Position numbers and translations under genes: made by a program
The notes under the pieces: model-generated
What the model was told of the DNA's origin: nothing
Databases searched by the model: none
What the model saw: the letters and a program-made list of their open reading frames with translations, nothing else
In this document: positions 21,801 to 36,800 of the stretch, piece by piece
Layout: each line of letters starts with the position of its first letter
How positions within the stretch are numbered: position 1 is the first letter of the stretch
NCBI RefSeq assembly: GCF_030867145.1
Contig: NC_134434.1
Location: 2,914,001-2,978,000, forward strand
Direction: 5' to 3'
Origin: Opisthocomus hoazin
Lineage: Eukaryota; Chordata; Aves; Opisthocomiformes; Opisthocomidae
DNA: 64,000 bases

Positions 21801-24800
21801 TGTGTTCCAGCAGTCTCAGTACATGCTTGTTCTACCTGCTGCCTGTCACCTGGGTTGCATTTGATTTATTATTATTGCAGTGTAAATATGACAAAAGGAG
21901 ATGGTGTCATGTATATCGTTTCCCAGTGTAATAGAGTGGAAAGCGACTTGGGCCAGTGGGTGGAACACCAGATTAAAACCCAGTATCCTTGTTACCTTTT
22001 CAGCTCTGTTGAACTGGGCTGATAGAACTGACGACAGTGACGGTGCAAAACTTTTGGGTCAAGGCTACGTGACAGCAAACTGTTTAATGAACCGATGTCT
22101 CTTGCAGAGCTGGATATCTGGGGTGTGAGAACTTAAACCCGTCTTTTTTCTACTCAAAAATTTTTAAGGAAATTAAATTGACCTTTAAGGAAAAAGTCAA
22201 AACTACAATTTTGGCACTTTCAAAGAAATATTTTGGGGTTTTTATTAAAAATTACTTGTTCAAAAGTAATTACTTCTTTTAAAATGGAAGTGTGTAGAAA
22301 CAACATAGCAACTTAAGGATGTAACAATGTAACAATTAAGGGAAATGTTTTGCTGGGGATGTGAAGTTTTTTGGTTTATTTTGTTTTAAAATCAGTAAAA
22401 TACCACTCACTGAAATAATCTCCCAAGCTGTTTACCTGATCTTAGCATAAGTTATCTGCAGTTTTGCTCGCTGTGTAACTCTTCGTACAGTGTGCAGATT
22501 TAAGTCAGAAGAGGCTGAGGTAGGATTTGCCTCTATGTTGGTGTAGCATCTAACAGAGGGACAGCTGCGTCTTTGGCCTTCTGTATAGTGCAGTAAAAGA
22601 TACAATCAGGCAGAAGAGTCTTGCGAATTGGAGCAGACTGTGCTGGATTCCCAAATGCCTCATACTTCATGGCACACCCCTCTAAGGAGTATCAGCTGGT
22701 CTAGTGAGTAACGTTACCCAGAGGAGCTCAGGGGACAAGCCATGCTGAAAGTGCTGAAAACAAAAGCTTATGGGATGTAAATAGGGAGGAGGAGGAGAGC
22801 ATCAGGGGGCATGCTGGTTTAGAGACAGAGGAAGGCACAGAAGCTGTGCTGCATCGAGAAATCTCTTCCTTCAGGAAGATGTTTGCTCCTCTATTGTCCA
22901 TGATAAATCCCTCATCCAGGGCCTCATCATGAAGACCTCTCATTTACTCGTTGACTGAACAGTTGTCAGGGTATCTCTGCATAGGCTCAGTGTTTCCCAC
23001 CTTGTAAACTCTGCCTAACAGAATTGAACCTCCAGGTGCTGCGTGTTACTCAGGGAGGAGTCCAAAGGATCAGAGCTATAAAAGCTCTCTCCTGAAGTGA
23101 GGCCCTTGGTCTCAAGGAGGGGAGGATATGCCTGCTTGGGGTCTGAAGAAGCAGGGGTGCACTGGGTGTTCCTTGGAGCCAAGGGGTTGGTACAGGTGCC
23201 TGGGCAAGGTTAGATGCACATTAGCCACGTGTTGCACTGTAAGTGGGATGTGTTCTGGCTGCCTTTCCAACTGCTGCAACACAGGACCTCTTTCTCTTGC
23301 AGGTCAATATCGAACACAGGCCAACCAGATAACCGAGGCCTTGCCTCCAGAAGTCAAGGTCAAAGATGACCTTTCCCTCCCACCCGCCATCAACAGCTAT
23401 CCTTTCTCCTCCTTCGTTAAGTCACACTTCCAGGTGGGAACTCTTTTTATATCTCTTCATTGCTTCCCCACTGGGGACACACTAGTTCTAGCAACACCAC
23501 AAAAAAACCTTTGTATTTCTGTCCTTTTCTTTCCTTGTAGAAGACAGATTTCCCTGGTCCTGGTCAGCCTCTGCAGCACCCTTTAACCCATCTGGACGCT
23601 GAATACCAGGAGAGCACACTTGAGATCAACAAACTGGTAAGAGACATCTTTCTTGACCAGGGCCTTGTTGAAGAATGGGTGGGCATAAGACAGTGCTTTG
23701 ATGCCTTTGTACAACAAGATGCGGGTGGTGGCTACTGTTCTTGCAATACCTGATGTGCTAGGAAAGCAGAATAAATTGCTGCTCCGAGGCACTGGAGCAA
23801 TCTGGCAGAGATCACATGCAGCCCCTTAGGGGGGCTGTGTTCTTGGTGAAACGTAGACCAGCCATAGTCCGATGGGATCAGAGTGAATTGGCTGGGGATG
23901 TACCCTCAGAATTTGGCAGGACATATGGGAATTAGACTGCTAAGCCTTAGTTTCCCAGTATTCCATATTCACTGTCAACAACAACATAAGTGAGATCTGT
24001 CTTCTCAAGCACTTCTTCTTATCTGTTAGTCATAAAAAAGTTTAACTCAAATCTTTTCCATGATGTGGTCTATAGTAAATATATTAATTGTATCTGAGGC
24101 ATACAGTGACATCAGTATGCAACAGGGGACAGTGAACTGTTGTATCAAGGCTGGAAAAAGGCAGGGACTTTGTCATCAAGAAAATTACACCTGGAACCAC
24201 ACCCTAATTCCGCAGTGTTTGCGTATGGGGGGTGGGGTTATTTCATCTCTGTGGATGTGAAACGTACATTTCTTCTTAAAAATTGTAATGTTAACTCTCT
24301 GAAAACAGAATCAAACTTCAGATAGTTTCTAAGTAAATCTGGTAATTCTTTTGAGAATTACATGTAATTACATGTCACCCTTTTGAGAATTACATGTAAT
24401 TAAAATAAGCCCATTAGGAAAGGGTAATACCCAAAACCAGTCTCTGGTTTTGTTCTAATGATCCCATCTATAGAAGAGCATAAGCTTCAATAAAATCTTG
24501 TGAATAGGATTGTGTTTACGCAGACTACTGTTATTTTTCCTAAAGACCAAAGATATTTTTTTCTCCATTGCCAACTAATAAAAATATAGCTATTTCTTTG
24601 GCAAAAACTGTATTACATTGGGATTTACCACAAAGAATACCATGAGAACTAAACCACCATCTCCTGTTTTTCTCAGTGCATCTCTGACACGCCATTAATC
24701 TACCATTAATCATTTTAAGAAATGTTGTCCTCTGAGAAGAAAACAGGCCATCGCTCATAAATGTTCTTTCCAAAGCTGTCCATGGCATATTTTAGAAAAA

Positions 24801-27800
24801 ATTGATCTAATGACATAGTGAAGTGGAGAGGCTGAAAGACATTATTCTGTACCTAAGGGTGAGAAATACAAATTACAAAAGCATCTAAGATGTTGATATG
24901 CACAGCCAAGAAGCTGAATCATTGCTTAAGGCAGTTTGTTGAGATACCACATCTTGTAATACTTGCTACAATATTAACTACACCAAAGTCTTTTTAACAT
25001 TCAGTTGTTCGACAGTGTTTCCTCAGGTCTGGCTCTCTGAGCTTTTCACAAAGATCAGCTAAGCATCAATTTCTTTCACATGTTTTTACAGCTAGGCAGC
25101 CTGTGGGCTCAGAAACCATAACAAAGAGCCTACAGTAACTTGCTTATGTAGCTGAGCTCTGCCCAAAGAAGAGGAACTGTTTTGTCCAGGAACAAATTCT
25201 GAGTCAGAGGCATAACTAAGAAGAGACTGAGGTTGTGCTGACTTTCAGTCAGGGTCCAGTCTCTACAAACACTGCCTCCCAAATTCCCCAGAACTTTGGT
25301 GGTGCACAAAACCTGAGAACAGATCCCAGTCTGGGTGTTGGCTGCTCTTATTAGGCTCACAAACGCGATGGTGCCTACAGCCCAGGTTGTCACCTTACAG
25401 CACAGTTTGGGACAGCAGGTTACAGCTAGAGCTCTTTTTTTTTTCCCCTGGCTGCTTCTAGATTTTGCGGTTCATTGGTGACAAGAGCCTCCATGGCTGG
25501 CAGGAGGTACTTCTGGGCAACTACATCGCTGGGAGAGGTCTGAATAATGTGGCTCTGCGCAATGAAATCTTCAGTCAGGTGGTTGCCCAGACATGGAAAA
25601 ACCCAGACATGGAGCACAGCCAGCGAGCCTGGGTCCTGATGGCGACTTTGCTGAGCTGCTTTGCCCCTTCACCAGCACTGGAGAAGCCGTTGCTGAAGTA
25701 AGGAGGTGAAAAGACCTAGCTATACTTTTATTAAGGTGAAGAGAGATGAGCAGTGTGCTAAATGCAGTTGCCTTTTCCTAGATTTGTGTCAGACCATGGC
25801 ATGGAGGGCTACAACGCTGTTTGCCAGCGCAAGATCTTGACAGCAGCACAGCACACAGAAACAGACTCTACACTCTCTCGGGCCTACCCTCCCACTCAGC
25901 TGGAGTGGACTGCAAACCAGAGGAGAGGGAAGATGGTGCTGGATGTTCATACCTTTAATGGTAACTTGTGCTTCTGCCTTTCTGCTGTCTTCTAGTCCCT
26001 AAGGATGTTACCAGTGCAGAAATCAGCATTCAGAAAATACTTCCTCAGCTTAGCGAAGGTGGCTCAGAACACTGATTGCTTCTGCCTGGTACAGCCATGG
26101 GGATACAAGCATCTGAATCTAGACTCAAAACTCCTGAAGTCTGGGCCTGATGAGACCTGCTGCTCAGGCTGAGGGATGAGATTCTTCTGGGTTTGGGCCC
26201 ATCTCGAGAGGGCTGTTCTGGTTGAGCATCTCTATGGGTCTAGTTTTCCTGTTATCCGTTATTGCATAGCCAACGCAGCAGCAGCAGCTGCTGCCTTTGT
26301 TACAGCGACCTTCTGCCTTTCTCCCTCCTCAAATATTGCCTCACGCTGCCTCGTGAGTGATTGGAAGCTCTGTGAATTGAACGCAGAACATCCCTGCTCT
26401 GGCTCCTTGGTGGTGGCCCAAGCAAACCAAGACACTGTGAGGGATTTCAGCTGTCAGGTTGGAAATGCCAATCCGTGCCACCAAACAGTTATTTTGGATG
26501 TGAATGTGTTCATGTGGAGCCCTCCATGTGCTTTCAGTCCTCCTGTGGCCCCTGCTCAGGAGTGTGCAAGGCTTCCCAGCTGGGCTCTGCCTGTGTCCTG
26601 CAGAGCTTAGGTGTTGTGTTGGGTCCTGCCAGCGAGGCTGTGCGTACTGACTTTCTTTTCTGTGCTAGAGGAGAAGTTCTCAGCTGAGGTGGAATCCTGG
26701 ATGACTGGGGAGCAGTATGCAGGCTGGCTCCTGAGCACAAGGTACTGCCAGAGGATGGGAGAAGATCTAGGGGTGTGGAAGAGGCTGTCACTAGTTCTAA
26801 GGTTCAGGCTGGTCGGGGCTGCAGGCTAGAATTTATATGGTCAGATGTGGAATAGCCACTCCTTACCCACTCCAGCTTCTGCTCTCTCCTTCACCCTTCT
26901 GTATGCATAAACTGCAGGCCTCTTTAGGAACAGAGGAATCATTGGCGTGATCTGTCTGAGCAGCTTCAGAGAAAAGATGAAAAAAAGTAAAAAAGGACAA
27001 ATCTTGAGTGATTCTAGTTTTTTCCTGACCCTGGGCACTTAATAGTTGATTCATACCCTAAACTGTAAGGACTTAATCCAGGATGGGCAAGAAAAGAAGA
27101 AAAAGAATGCAATGTTTTCCTTTCTCTCCCTTTCCCCCGCCTGCCTGGACACCTTTTCATCAGGGGCTGTGAGAAGTCTCGAGGATGGTCTGTCTCCATG
27201 TTTACTGGCAACACATGGCAGGACCTGCTGGGCTGTGACTTTGTGCTGGACCTCATTGGAGAGATGGAGGAAGCTGGCAACCTCAGCAGCACCTCTCAGT
27301 CCTCAGTTGAGTACCCCATCACTCCTGAAAGGGACAGAAGCTTCCTCCAGAACTCTGACCTGTATTCGTAAGTCACCTAATCCTCCTGTCCCACCACTTA
27401 TGGCCCTGTCACCCAGTGGCTCCTCTTTCTCTCAGCACTCTGTACTGTCCTCACCTCATTTGCCTTTTCAACAGGATCCCTCCTGCTCCAGGCATCCGAG
27501 CCCCTACCTTCCCACCACCTAGCCTGCCACCAGAATTCAGCAGTCTCCATCCAGGTAAGCTCCTGCCCAATACTGTGGACAGCACTGGGAAGGGCCAGAT
27601 GGGCCCCAGCCAGGGAATCAGAACAAAGCAGGAGACAGGTGATTCTCCTTGATGTGGAGCAAGGAAATTCTCCCCTCCAAAACTTAACTGTCTAATAGCG
27701 ACTGGAGGCAGGGCAATGTTCCTTACATGCCTTGTCACCAGACTTCTCTCTGCTCTTAGATCCAAGATTCAGAGATGACCTGAGGACTCCTGCAAGCTTG

Positions 27801-30800
27801 GATCACTATGTGGATGACCTCTTCAGCACTGTGCTGCATCAAGGCTCCAGAGTACCAGTAAGTCCCTTGATGTTTCCTCTTACTTCTTTTCTCTGCAGCT
27901 CTCCTGTCCCTGTGACTCCCTCAAGCACGCCTCTGCCTATTCACTCTGCCTTTGCTCAGCTCAGATATGCCTTTGGATGGCTCTCCCTCTGTGAGGTCTA
28001 TCTCTCTAAGCTCAGATAACTTTTTTCTTCGTGCAGGATATGGAGAACAGGGACATTCTGAATGAACGCATGAAAGGAGGTGGGAAGATTGGACACACCC
28101 AGAGAGGAATCTTTCCTTCTGCAGGTCTGTAAGGGGATGGGGCCAGCTGGGAACATCTGTGGGGCTACATAAGCTTCAGTGAGCACGAGTCAGGGAGTCC
28201 CTTAAATGCCGAGTATTGCAGGGGCTCAGCTGATTCATGAAGACCATTGGTCTTTAGTGTAGGTCATCAGAAGTTGCATTCCTCACTCCCAGGTGCTGGG
28301 AGGCAGATGCTTTGGGGAAGGTGCTAGGTAAGGGTACCACCTTTGTTCTGCTTTTCATTTCTCTCTCAAGTTGGTCTTAGGGTTAAGGCAACAGGTAGCT
28401 TGCCTCTGACCCAGGTCACCTCTTCCCTAGGCCAATTAAGTCCTGTATTCACCATCTATTCACCTTCTATTCACCTTGCGCTTTGACAAAACAGTTGCTG
28501 CCTTTCTCAGGGGAAGGTTTTAATCTTTCTTATTGCTTCCTTACAGACCACCTCATCATCTCTAGCTATTCCTTGGCTTAGTAAGTCTGAACACTGCAGA
28601 GATTCTGGTTTGTGTACTTTTCCTCATTTGTGTGGAGCTAAGACTCCAGTATTTTCCGTAGGGTGGAGTCGAACACCAATATATCAATGACACTGAGACA
28701 TCCGCATGTGTAGGAACACAGGCAGCTGTTTCAGAAAGGTGGGGAACGACCTATTCAGATCATTACTAAGACTGGGATTATTTTTGGCTATTGTAGAGGC
28801 TCTGGGGCATGACAAGCCCTATTAGAGATCACTGGCCTGAGGCCAGTTTGTCACTCATGTGGCAAGTTAGATCAGTGAGGAATGTGAAGGACCCTCCATG
28901 GCATCCAAGGGCCATTCTCACTGGTGAGGCCATCATGATTCAGTAGACTTGTGCTGCGTGCTGAGTCACTCCTAGCTGAGACTGATCTCCATGCCCCTTG
29001 TTCTGCTGGCCTTGCCCTCAGTGCGATTTTTGTTTTGTGGCCTCGTGTGGGTCTGGACTGCTGAGAGCAGAGGAATTCCTTTCTCCCCTCAGTTCCTTCA
29101 CATGATACACAATGCCACCCAGGCCAGGGCTCATTGTTCATTCACCCTCGTTACCTGCTGCACAGAGGCCAATATGGATGTGGCAGTCCCAGAAATCTTT
29201 GCCCGTCCCTCAAGAGAAACCCTTCTCTGTAATCACACGAAGGCATGAGTTAGTTATATGCTTAGTTATGAAGGATGGTGGTGTCCGAAGCTGGACTGCA
29301 GGAGCAGGGTCTGGATAATGCTATTGTAAAGTCTTGGCAGGCCACACATTTCTCTTTGGATTCCTTTTTCCACTTGATTTTTGCTGTGTCCTGCTTGTGT
29401 GAAGAGATAAACCATTCACATGTCCCTGTGGCTGGTGCATGTGGACAGACCCAGAGGTACCCAACCGATGCAATGTGATCTGCAGGATTCATCAGGGCTT
29501 TCTCATCTGCAGTTCCCCAAAAGCACTGTGCATGTGCTCTTTTGCCTCTAGGCTTCTCTGGTATGACTCAAGCACCAGTTTACCAGCCTATGCCTTCAAC
29601 GATGGGGATGCCAGCAGCCATGCCTATGATGCCAGCAACTGGTGGGATTGCACCTATGCCAGGTAATAACACAGTGTTTCAGTGACTGTACGGGCGAAGA
29701 GGATGGAAGGGTGGGTGTCATCATGGAGCTTGTGCATTTGAATGTCAGGAGGGGTGCACAGCGAAGACCCAGCTCTGAGCTGAGGCTCACGCACCGTGGG
29801 GAACAATTGCCTGTGGGCTTTTGCAGACTTGTGTGTGTGTCTCCCACAGCCATGGTTATGCCCCAGCCTGTGGTTCCAGCTGTAGATCCCAACCAGTTAG
29901 CAGCACAACAGCAAGCCTTTATCAACCAGCAAGCCATGCTCATGGTGAGTGGAAGGGACTGGCTGGGAGGGGCCCAGGAGCTGGGGAAGAACAACGCACT
30001 GGTGTATGTGCTGTGAAGAGGTTAGCCACGCTCCCCTCCTGCCTTAGGCCTGCTCTGTAACGCTCTGTGCTTATGTGCTGGGGTCTAGCTACATAAAGTT
30101 GGTATTATTTAAGACTGTAAAACTGGGAACTTCATTTTTGCCCCTTTGTGTACATGGGGACACTGAGGTACCGTAGGTGAGTGAGTAGCAGGGACAAGAG
30201 CAGCTCCCAAGAAGCCTCAGCTGTAATTTCCGTGTCTTTTTAAGCTGGGATCTGCTACAGATGCAGATCTGCAGTGTTCTGCTTTCTGTACAAAGCCTTG
30301 TGATCGTGTGGAGGTCCCAGGCTATCTCACTGGTAGCTGAGTCTTTGGGATGTTTGCTCTGTATACTTAGCTAGGTGGGAGCAGACTCCTTGAGCATGCC
30401 TTGTCCATAATACTGGGAAATTTGCAGTGGACTATGTAGATGTTCTGTGGTTACCAGTGAAAGAATGGGACAGCCTACCTGATAGCTGGTGGTTTTGTGT
30501 AGCCTAGAGCTCATGGACATTGCAATTCCTTCCTCCAGGCCCAGCAGATGACCCTTCAAGCCATGAACATTTCCCAGCAGCAGCAGCAGCAGCAGCGGTG
30601 GCAACAGTCTCTTCAGAGCTCAAGGCCAAGAGTCTCAAGTCCACCACAAGCCCAGGCCCCAGCTCCAGCCTCAGCCCCAGTCCCAGCCACTTCCCCAAAA
30701 CCCAAGAAACCTCCCAGCAGCCAGAATTCTGTCCCACCACCAAAGGCTCCAGAACCACCAGCTAAGGCAGACAAACCGGTATGAGAAACAAACAGTGGTG

Positions 30801-33800
30801 GTGAATTTGGTTTGAACTGCATGTTTTGTGTTTGCTCTGCTTCCTTTCCAGTGTGGCAGTGGTTTGGCAGAGAGGAGAGCAGAGACTTATGTTTACCGAT
30901 ACTAAGTCCTTTCAAACTCTGCTTGCTGAGTCTTTAAGACACAGGATCAAACCTTGATGGCGTTAGCTCTGGAAATTTTCCACAGGAAAATTCATCACTC
31001 AGTTCTTTATCTTCCAGCAAGCTGTCTTTGGCCTCTAACATGCTCCTTCTTCCCTGGACTTGGTTGATGATTCCTTGGGTCAGAGACTGATCTCTTGGGT
31101 CACTTCCTGATGGGGGGAAGTTCTAGATCGGAACTTGGCAAGAGAAGATCGCCTCTGAACTTAAAGCCACTATGGTATCTGCTGGCTACTGCTAACTAAC
31201 CATGTTGTGAACTGCTTGCAGGTTTATGACTACATGGAAGACCAGTTCTCCAACAGTGAAGATGATGACTATCCTCGGGAAACTTTCCAGCAGAAGAGAG
31301 AATATTTTCAGAAGATGGGTGAGCATCTACCACTTTGGCGTATACCGCTTTCTGCAGCCTCCTTGGCATAACAAGGTGTTCCTGTCTCCCAGTCTGGAAC
31401 CCAGCTAATCCCTGCAGGAGCTGCTGGTGCTGTGTGTGGCAGGAATTTTGGGTGCCTGCTCAGCTGGCTACAATTCAGGTTGTGAGGCGTTATGTTGCTC
31501 ATTTTCTAGAAATCTTTGGGCTTGTGACTGCCACACACGCCTTTGCTTCTAGAAAGCATAGGCTGTCTGATGCAAGAGTGGGAACCATGCATTAGTGCTA
31601 GGTTTCAGCTGTGGATTTAGCTAGCTCAAGTCCCCCTTTCTATGCAGGAGAGCAACAGATCCGAGTGAAGAAAGTCAGGCCTCCTTCCAAATCCTGGACA
31701 CCTCCAGAAAATCCCCAGCCAAAGCAGGAGAAGGAGAAGGAAGAAGTGCAGAAGAAGGAAGAGGTGCAGGAGAAGACGACAGAAAAGAAGCCCAGCCCTA
31801 AAACAGAGGCAGGTAAGATGCAGTACGGTCTAGCCTCAGTCAGACTGACAAGCAGGAACTTTCCAGGAGCATCAGGCCAGGATACAGCTAGAGGAGGAAA
31901 GGATCTGGCTCTTCTGGGTGTCTGCGTCTTGGCAGGAGAGGAGAGAGAGAAAGGCCTGAGCTTTGGGAAGTGGGATCTCAAAGCAAGGCAGTGGGAGGCT
32001 GTGGCCAGTCAGCCTAGGGGTGAAAGAGAGGGAACTTCAAATGAGACAAAGGGATTTCTCCTGTGTCTTTGCTGGTCTGTTGGTTAAAGCTGTCATCCTC
32101 GATAGCTCCTGCTCCCCCTTTGCCACCTCCTGAGCCAAAGCCAAAAAAGGAGACACCAAAAGCGAAGAAGGAGCCACCTGTAGTGAAGCCTTCGGGCCCT
32201 GAGTCGCGGCCTGCACCCAGCCGGGAGATCCGCAACATCATCAAAATGTACCAGAGCAGGCCAGCTCCTGAGCCCCAGCCCATCGAGCCTGCCAGGTGAG
32301 AGCGCGGGGTCCACCCAGGCAGACAGGCAGGAGATGAGTGGGACTACATCCCTGCACTGCCATGTGGCTCCACTGTGGCCACAACCCCTCTCCAGCCCCT
32401 GTAACTATGTTCCCCATTTCCTTGCAGGAGAGTGTCCAAGCCATTTACGAAGAAGAACGACCCCAAAAATGAGGCTCTGGCCAAGTTGGGAATGATGAAC
32501 CTCCCGTCTCCCAAACCTGTGAGTTCTTTGTTCTCTGGTCACCTAAAAGCTCATCAGAGGGGGCTTGTATATCCAATCTCCAACAGGTTGGGAGCTAGCT
32601 GGTAGTGCAGTAGCAGCCAGGTGATTTCTTGTTGGGTTATTAGATAGCTGTGAGCTCATACCATGGTACTGCCCATCCTAGACTGGGTTCCAGTCTGTAA
32701 AGTCATTTGAGGTCCTGGAGAAAATGGTCTGGAGCAGCAAGTCCTGTTGTGGTATGTTTAAGGCTGGTCTGGAAGCAAGCAACTCATGTTCCCCACACTT
32801 GGCACAAAGATCTGGGCCCATTAATGACTTTTCTGCTTCCCAGTTGGAGGCTTCAATTCCAAATGCATGGTTCTCTGCACATGGGTTTGCTTGATCTTCA
32901 TCTGTTTGTAGATTGTGTGCTGATTTAAAGGTTCTGGTATCCCTGTTCACACAGATCATGCTTCCAGGATTGGACTGCTGCCCTAGGGATGATTTATAAT
33001 AACAGTGTCAGGACAGAGCACGATAACGCAGAGAATGATTGGGTCAAATAATTTTGCTGTCTTGCAGCCAGCCCCACTGCCACAAAAGAAGAAATCGCCT
33101 CCATCTCTCAAGCCCAAGCCAGGCTCAGCTTCCAGCTCTATCAAGGAGAAGCAGTTGCCTCTCCTGTCCCTCTTCAGCCAAGGGAGTACCGTACCAGGTT
33201 CCCAGGCCCCTCCTGCTCCCCCTCCTCCCCCACCATTGCCTTCGCCTCTCCTGCCTGGGAACCAAGGCTGGCAGGAATCCACAGGGAACGGTGAGTATTG
33301 ACTTCACCCAAGCGGGATTTGGTAGTGGTGGACGGGGAGGGGATGGGGTTGGAATCAGCCCCGTGGTCCGGGAGTCACAGCACATGTTCTGTCATCGGCC
33401 AGGCTGGCCAAGGACTGAGTGGGCTGTCAGAAATCAGAGAGACTGTCATAGTTCCAGTCTGGCGCAGTAATTAGCATGGCACTTCCCAGCTCTAACTCGT
33501 CCCTTTCTTCCCAAGTGCAGTGCAGGATGTCAGGAACAAACGATGAAGGAAGGGATGGGTTTGTCTGAAAAATGCAGCTAAAAACAGAAAAGACCTTTGC
33601 GCTACAGCTTTATCAAGGTCTAGTCCGCAATGCGTTGTACTGCCTACTCGAAGCATAATTACTTTATCAAAGCTGCAGTTCAACGGATGGACTTTAGACC
33701 AGTGGGGAATGGGAAGCCAGGTGTTTCACCTTCTAGAGCTTCTGGAGGGACCTTAGAGACAGGCTGAGGAATGAGGGAATGTTTCTCAGAGGGAGAATGA

Positions 33801-36800
33801 GAGCCTGGGAGACCCCGGACATTGGCCACATAAAGAGTGGCTGGATGCTGCCGACCTGAAAAACAGCATAGCTAATGCTTCTCAGCAGGAGTTTGGAAGT
33901 GTTGTTCAGTCTTAGGCTTTGCCTCTGAATTCCAGTGGAAGCCTGGAGCCATAATTCATTTTATACCTTGCTGCTATTTTGGATAAATGTTCCAGTGTAT
34001 TTCAAGCTGTTTAAAACTCTCATCAGCATCACATTTTATAACATGCAAGTAACAGTCAGCCAAGCATATTACTGCAGGACTCCATCCTGCAACAGTTTCC
34101 ATGGTATAAAAGCATGTCCCTGTTTCACTCTCCCTCTCTTTTAAAAAATGGATCTTTAGAAAGTTCTGTGAAAGTAAATCGAAGTAACTGGATTAGCCTG
34201 AAAAATCCCTACGTGATTTTGAACAGGAACATAGAAACAGCTGAACTGTGGGATCTACTACACTTCTTGATTGTCTATGAACATTGAAGTGTCAAAAGTT
34301 GGGCATGCTTAAACGAAGATATTCCTACCTTGTAAAGCAGTGCCTTTGAATGGTTGTCTTCAGACTGAGCCTGTCTTTAATAGATCTCCTGCAGAGAGAA
34401 AATCCAGTGCAAGTACTAGGTGCCTTGAACCAGAATCTTGCAGTCCGCAAGCTCAGGGGAGAACTTTTATGTTATTTTGAAACCTTTAGCAGCCTTTTTA
34501 TAACAACATAAAGTGGAACTCTGTCTTCACGCTTAAGCACAGAGGTAGTATTTTGCCTGGGATGCTGTGTGCTCCCTAGCTCTGGTGTGTTTCTAGTATG
34601 AGCACCGAACTTTGTGGCTAATACAGCAAGTATAAAGGCTGTCAGAAATGCTGGTACTCACGTGATGATGGTTTTGTGCATGCATTCACATTAGTTGACC
34701 CCTGACCTTCAAGAGGCTTCTTGACCGTAATCTTCAGTCAGGCACATGGCACTGTCCTGTTTCTCTTGGTAGGCCTTTGGCAGGTGGGAAGGTGACCCTG
34801 TAGTCAGCAAAACCCATTTTCACTGCTCTTTTTCCTCACACAGACCATACTGTAACAGTAGCAGAAGATGATGATATCAAGACCCAGCTGTACAAGCTCA
34901 CTGCCAGTGTCAGCTTTTCCTATGCCAACCCTGCCTGGAAAATCTTTCTGCGCAAGGAGGTATGGTTCATTAGCTGAGAGCTGGCTATGGGGGGAGGGAA
35001 CTGGTCCCACATTTGGTTAAAATAATTTTTTGTCATAGATGTCCAGTGTGATATAAAAGCACAAAGACAGTTCCAGGAGGAGGTCACTTGACACAGGATT
35101 CGGAGGCAGGAGATCATCTCATAGGGAATCTGGGTCCTGCTCTGCCTTATTGACTCGAGTGTCTCAGTTTCTCTACCTGTCCTTTCCTTCCTCTGTAGAG
35201 CAGTGAGAAATCTACAGATAAAGTAAATTTTTTTGTTGTTACCCGGTGCTTTCCTATTATAATAGCACAAATGTGCTTAAAATCGAGTATTGGAGAGTGC
35301 ACTGAACAGACGAGGGTTCATCCCAGGGTACCACAGAATCATAGAACAGTTTGAGTTGGAAGGAACCTCTAAAGGCCATGTAGCCCACCCCCCCTGCAGT
35401 GAGCGGAGACATCTTCGACTGGATCAGGTTGCTCAGAGCCCCATCCAACCTGACCTTGAATGTTTCCAGGGATGGGCCATCTATCACCTCTCTGGGCAAC
35501 CTGTGCCAACGTTTCACCATCCTCATTGTAAAAAAATTCCTTATATCCAGTCTAAATCTTCCTTCCTTTAGTTTAAAGCCATTACTCCCTGTCCTATCAC
35601 AACAGGCCCTGCTTAAAAGTTTGTCCCCATCTTTTTTATAAGCCCCCTCTTAAGTGCTGAAAGGCTGCTCTAAGACGTCCCCGCAGCCTTCTCTTCTCCA
35701 GGCTGGACAGCCCCAGCTCTCCCAGCCTTTCCTCCCAGCAGAGGTGCTCCAGCCCTCGGATCATTGCTGGGGCCTCCTCCGGCCCCGCTCCAACAGGTCC
35801 ATGTCTGTCCTGTGCTGAGGGCTCCAGAGCTGGACGCAGGACCCCCCTAGGCTCTCATCGCAGAGGGGCAGGATCCCCTCTCTCACCCTGTGCCCACGAT
35901 GCTGGGGGTGCAGCCCAGGAGACAGTTGGCCTGCTGGGCTGCAGCGCACGCTGCCGGGTCGTGTCCATCACCAGTTTACTTTTGGTCCTTCGCTCCTGGT
36001 CCTTCCGTTCACATTCACAGTGTCTCTTCCCTGCCTGTCTTTCACAGAACTTTCACAGAATAGTAGGGGTTGGAAGGGACCTCTGTGGGTCATCTAGTCC
36101 AACCCTCCTGCCGAAGCAGGGTCACCTACAGCAGGCTGCACAGGACCTTGTCCAGGCGGGTCTTGAATATCTCCAGAGAAGGAGACTCCACAACCTCCTT
36201 GGGCAGCCTGTTCCAGGGCTCCGTCACCCTCAGAGGGAAGAAGTTCTTCCTCATGTTCAGACGGAACTTCCTGTGCTTCAGTTTGTGCCCATTGCCCCTT
36301 GTCCTGTCACTGGGCACCACTGAAAAGAGCTTGGCCCCATCCTCCTGACACCCACCCTTCAGATATTTGTAGGCATTTATAAGGTCCCCTCGCAGCCTTC
36401 TCTTCTTCAGGCTGAACAAGCCCAGTTCCCTCAACCTCTCCTCGTAGGGGGGATGCTCCAGTCCCCTCACCATCCTTGTAGCCCTCCGCTGGACTCTCTC
36501 CAGTAGCTCCTCATCTTTCTTGAACTGGGGAGCCCTTGGACACGGACTCACTCCTCTGTGGCAGTAGGGCGTATGGATTACAAAACATGCCTGGGGAGCT
36601 ATTTCTGCAACACCTGTAAACATCTGTAACACCACTATTGGTTTTATCCTCTTTTTGCAGGTGTTTTACCCCAAAGAAAACTTCAGTCACCCTTATTGTC
36701 TGAATTTGCTGTGTGAACAGGTATGTACCAGTGTATGACTCAAGGCCTGTTATCTCTCTGTTTGGGGAAAAACTGCTCCATAATTACATCACATAAGTTG

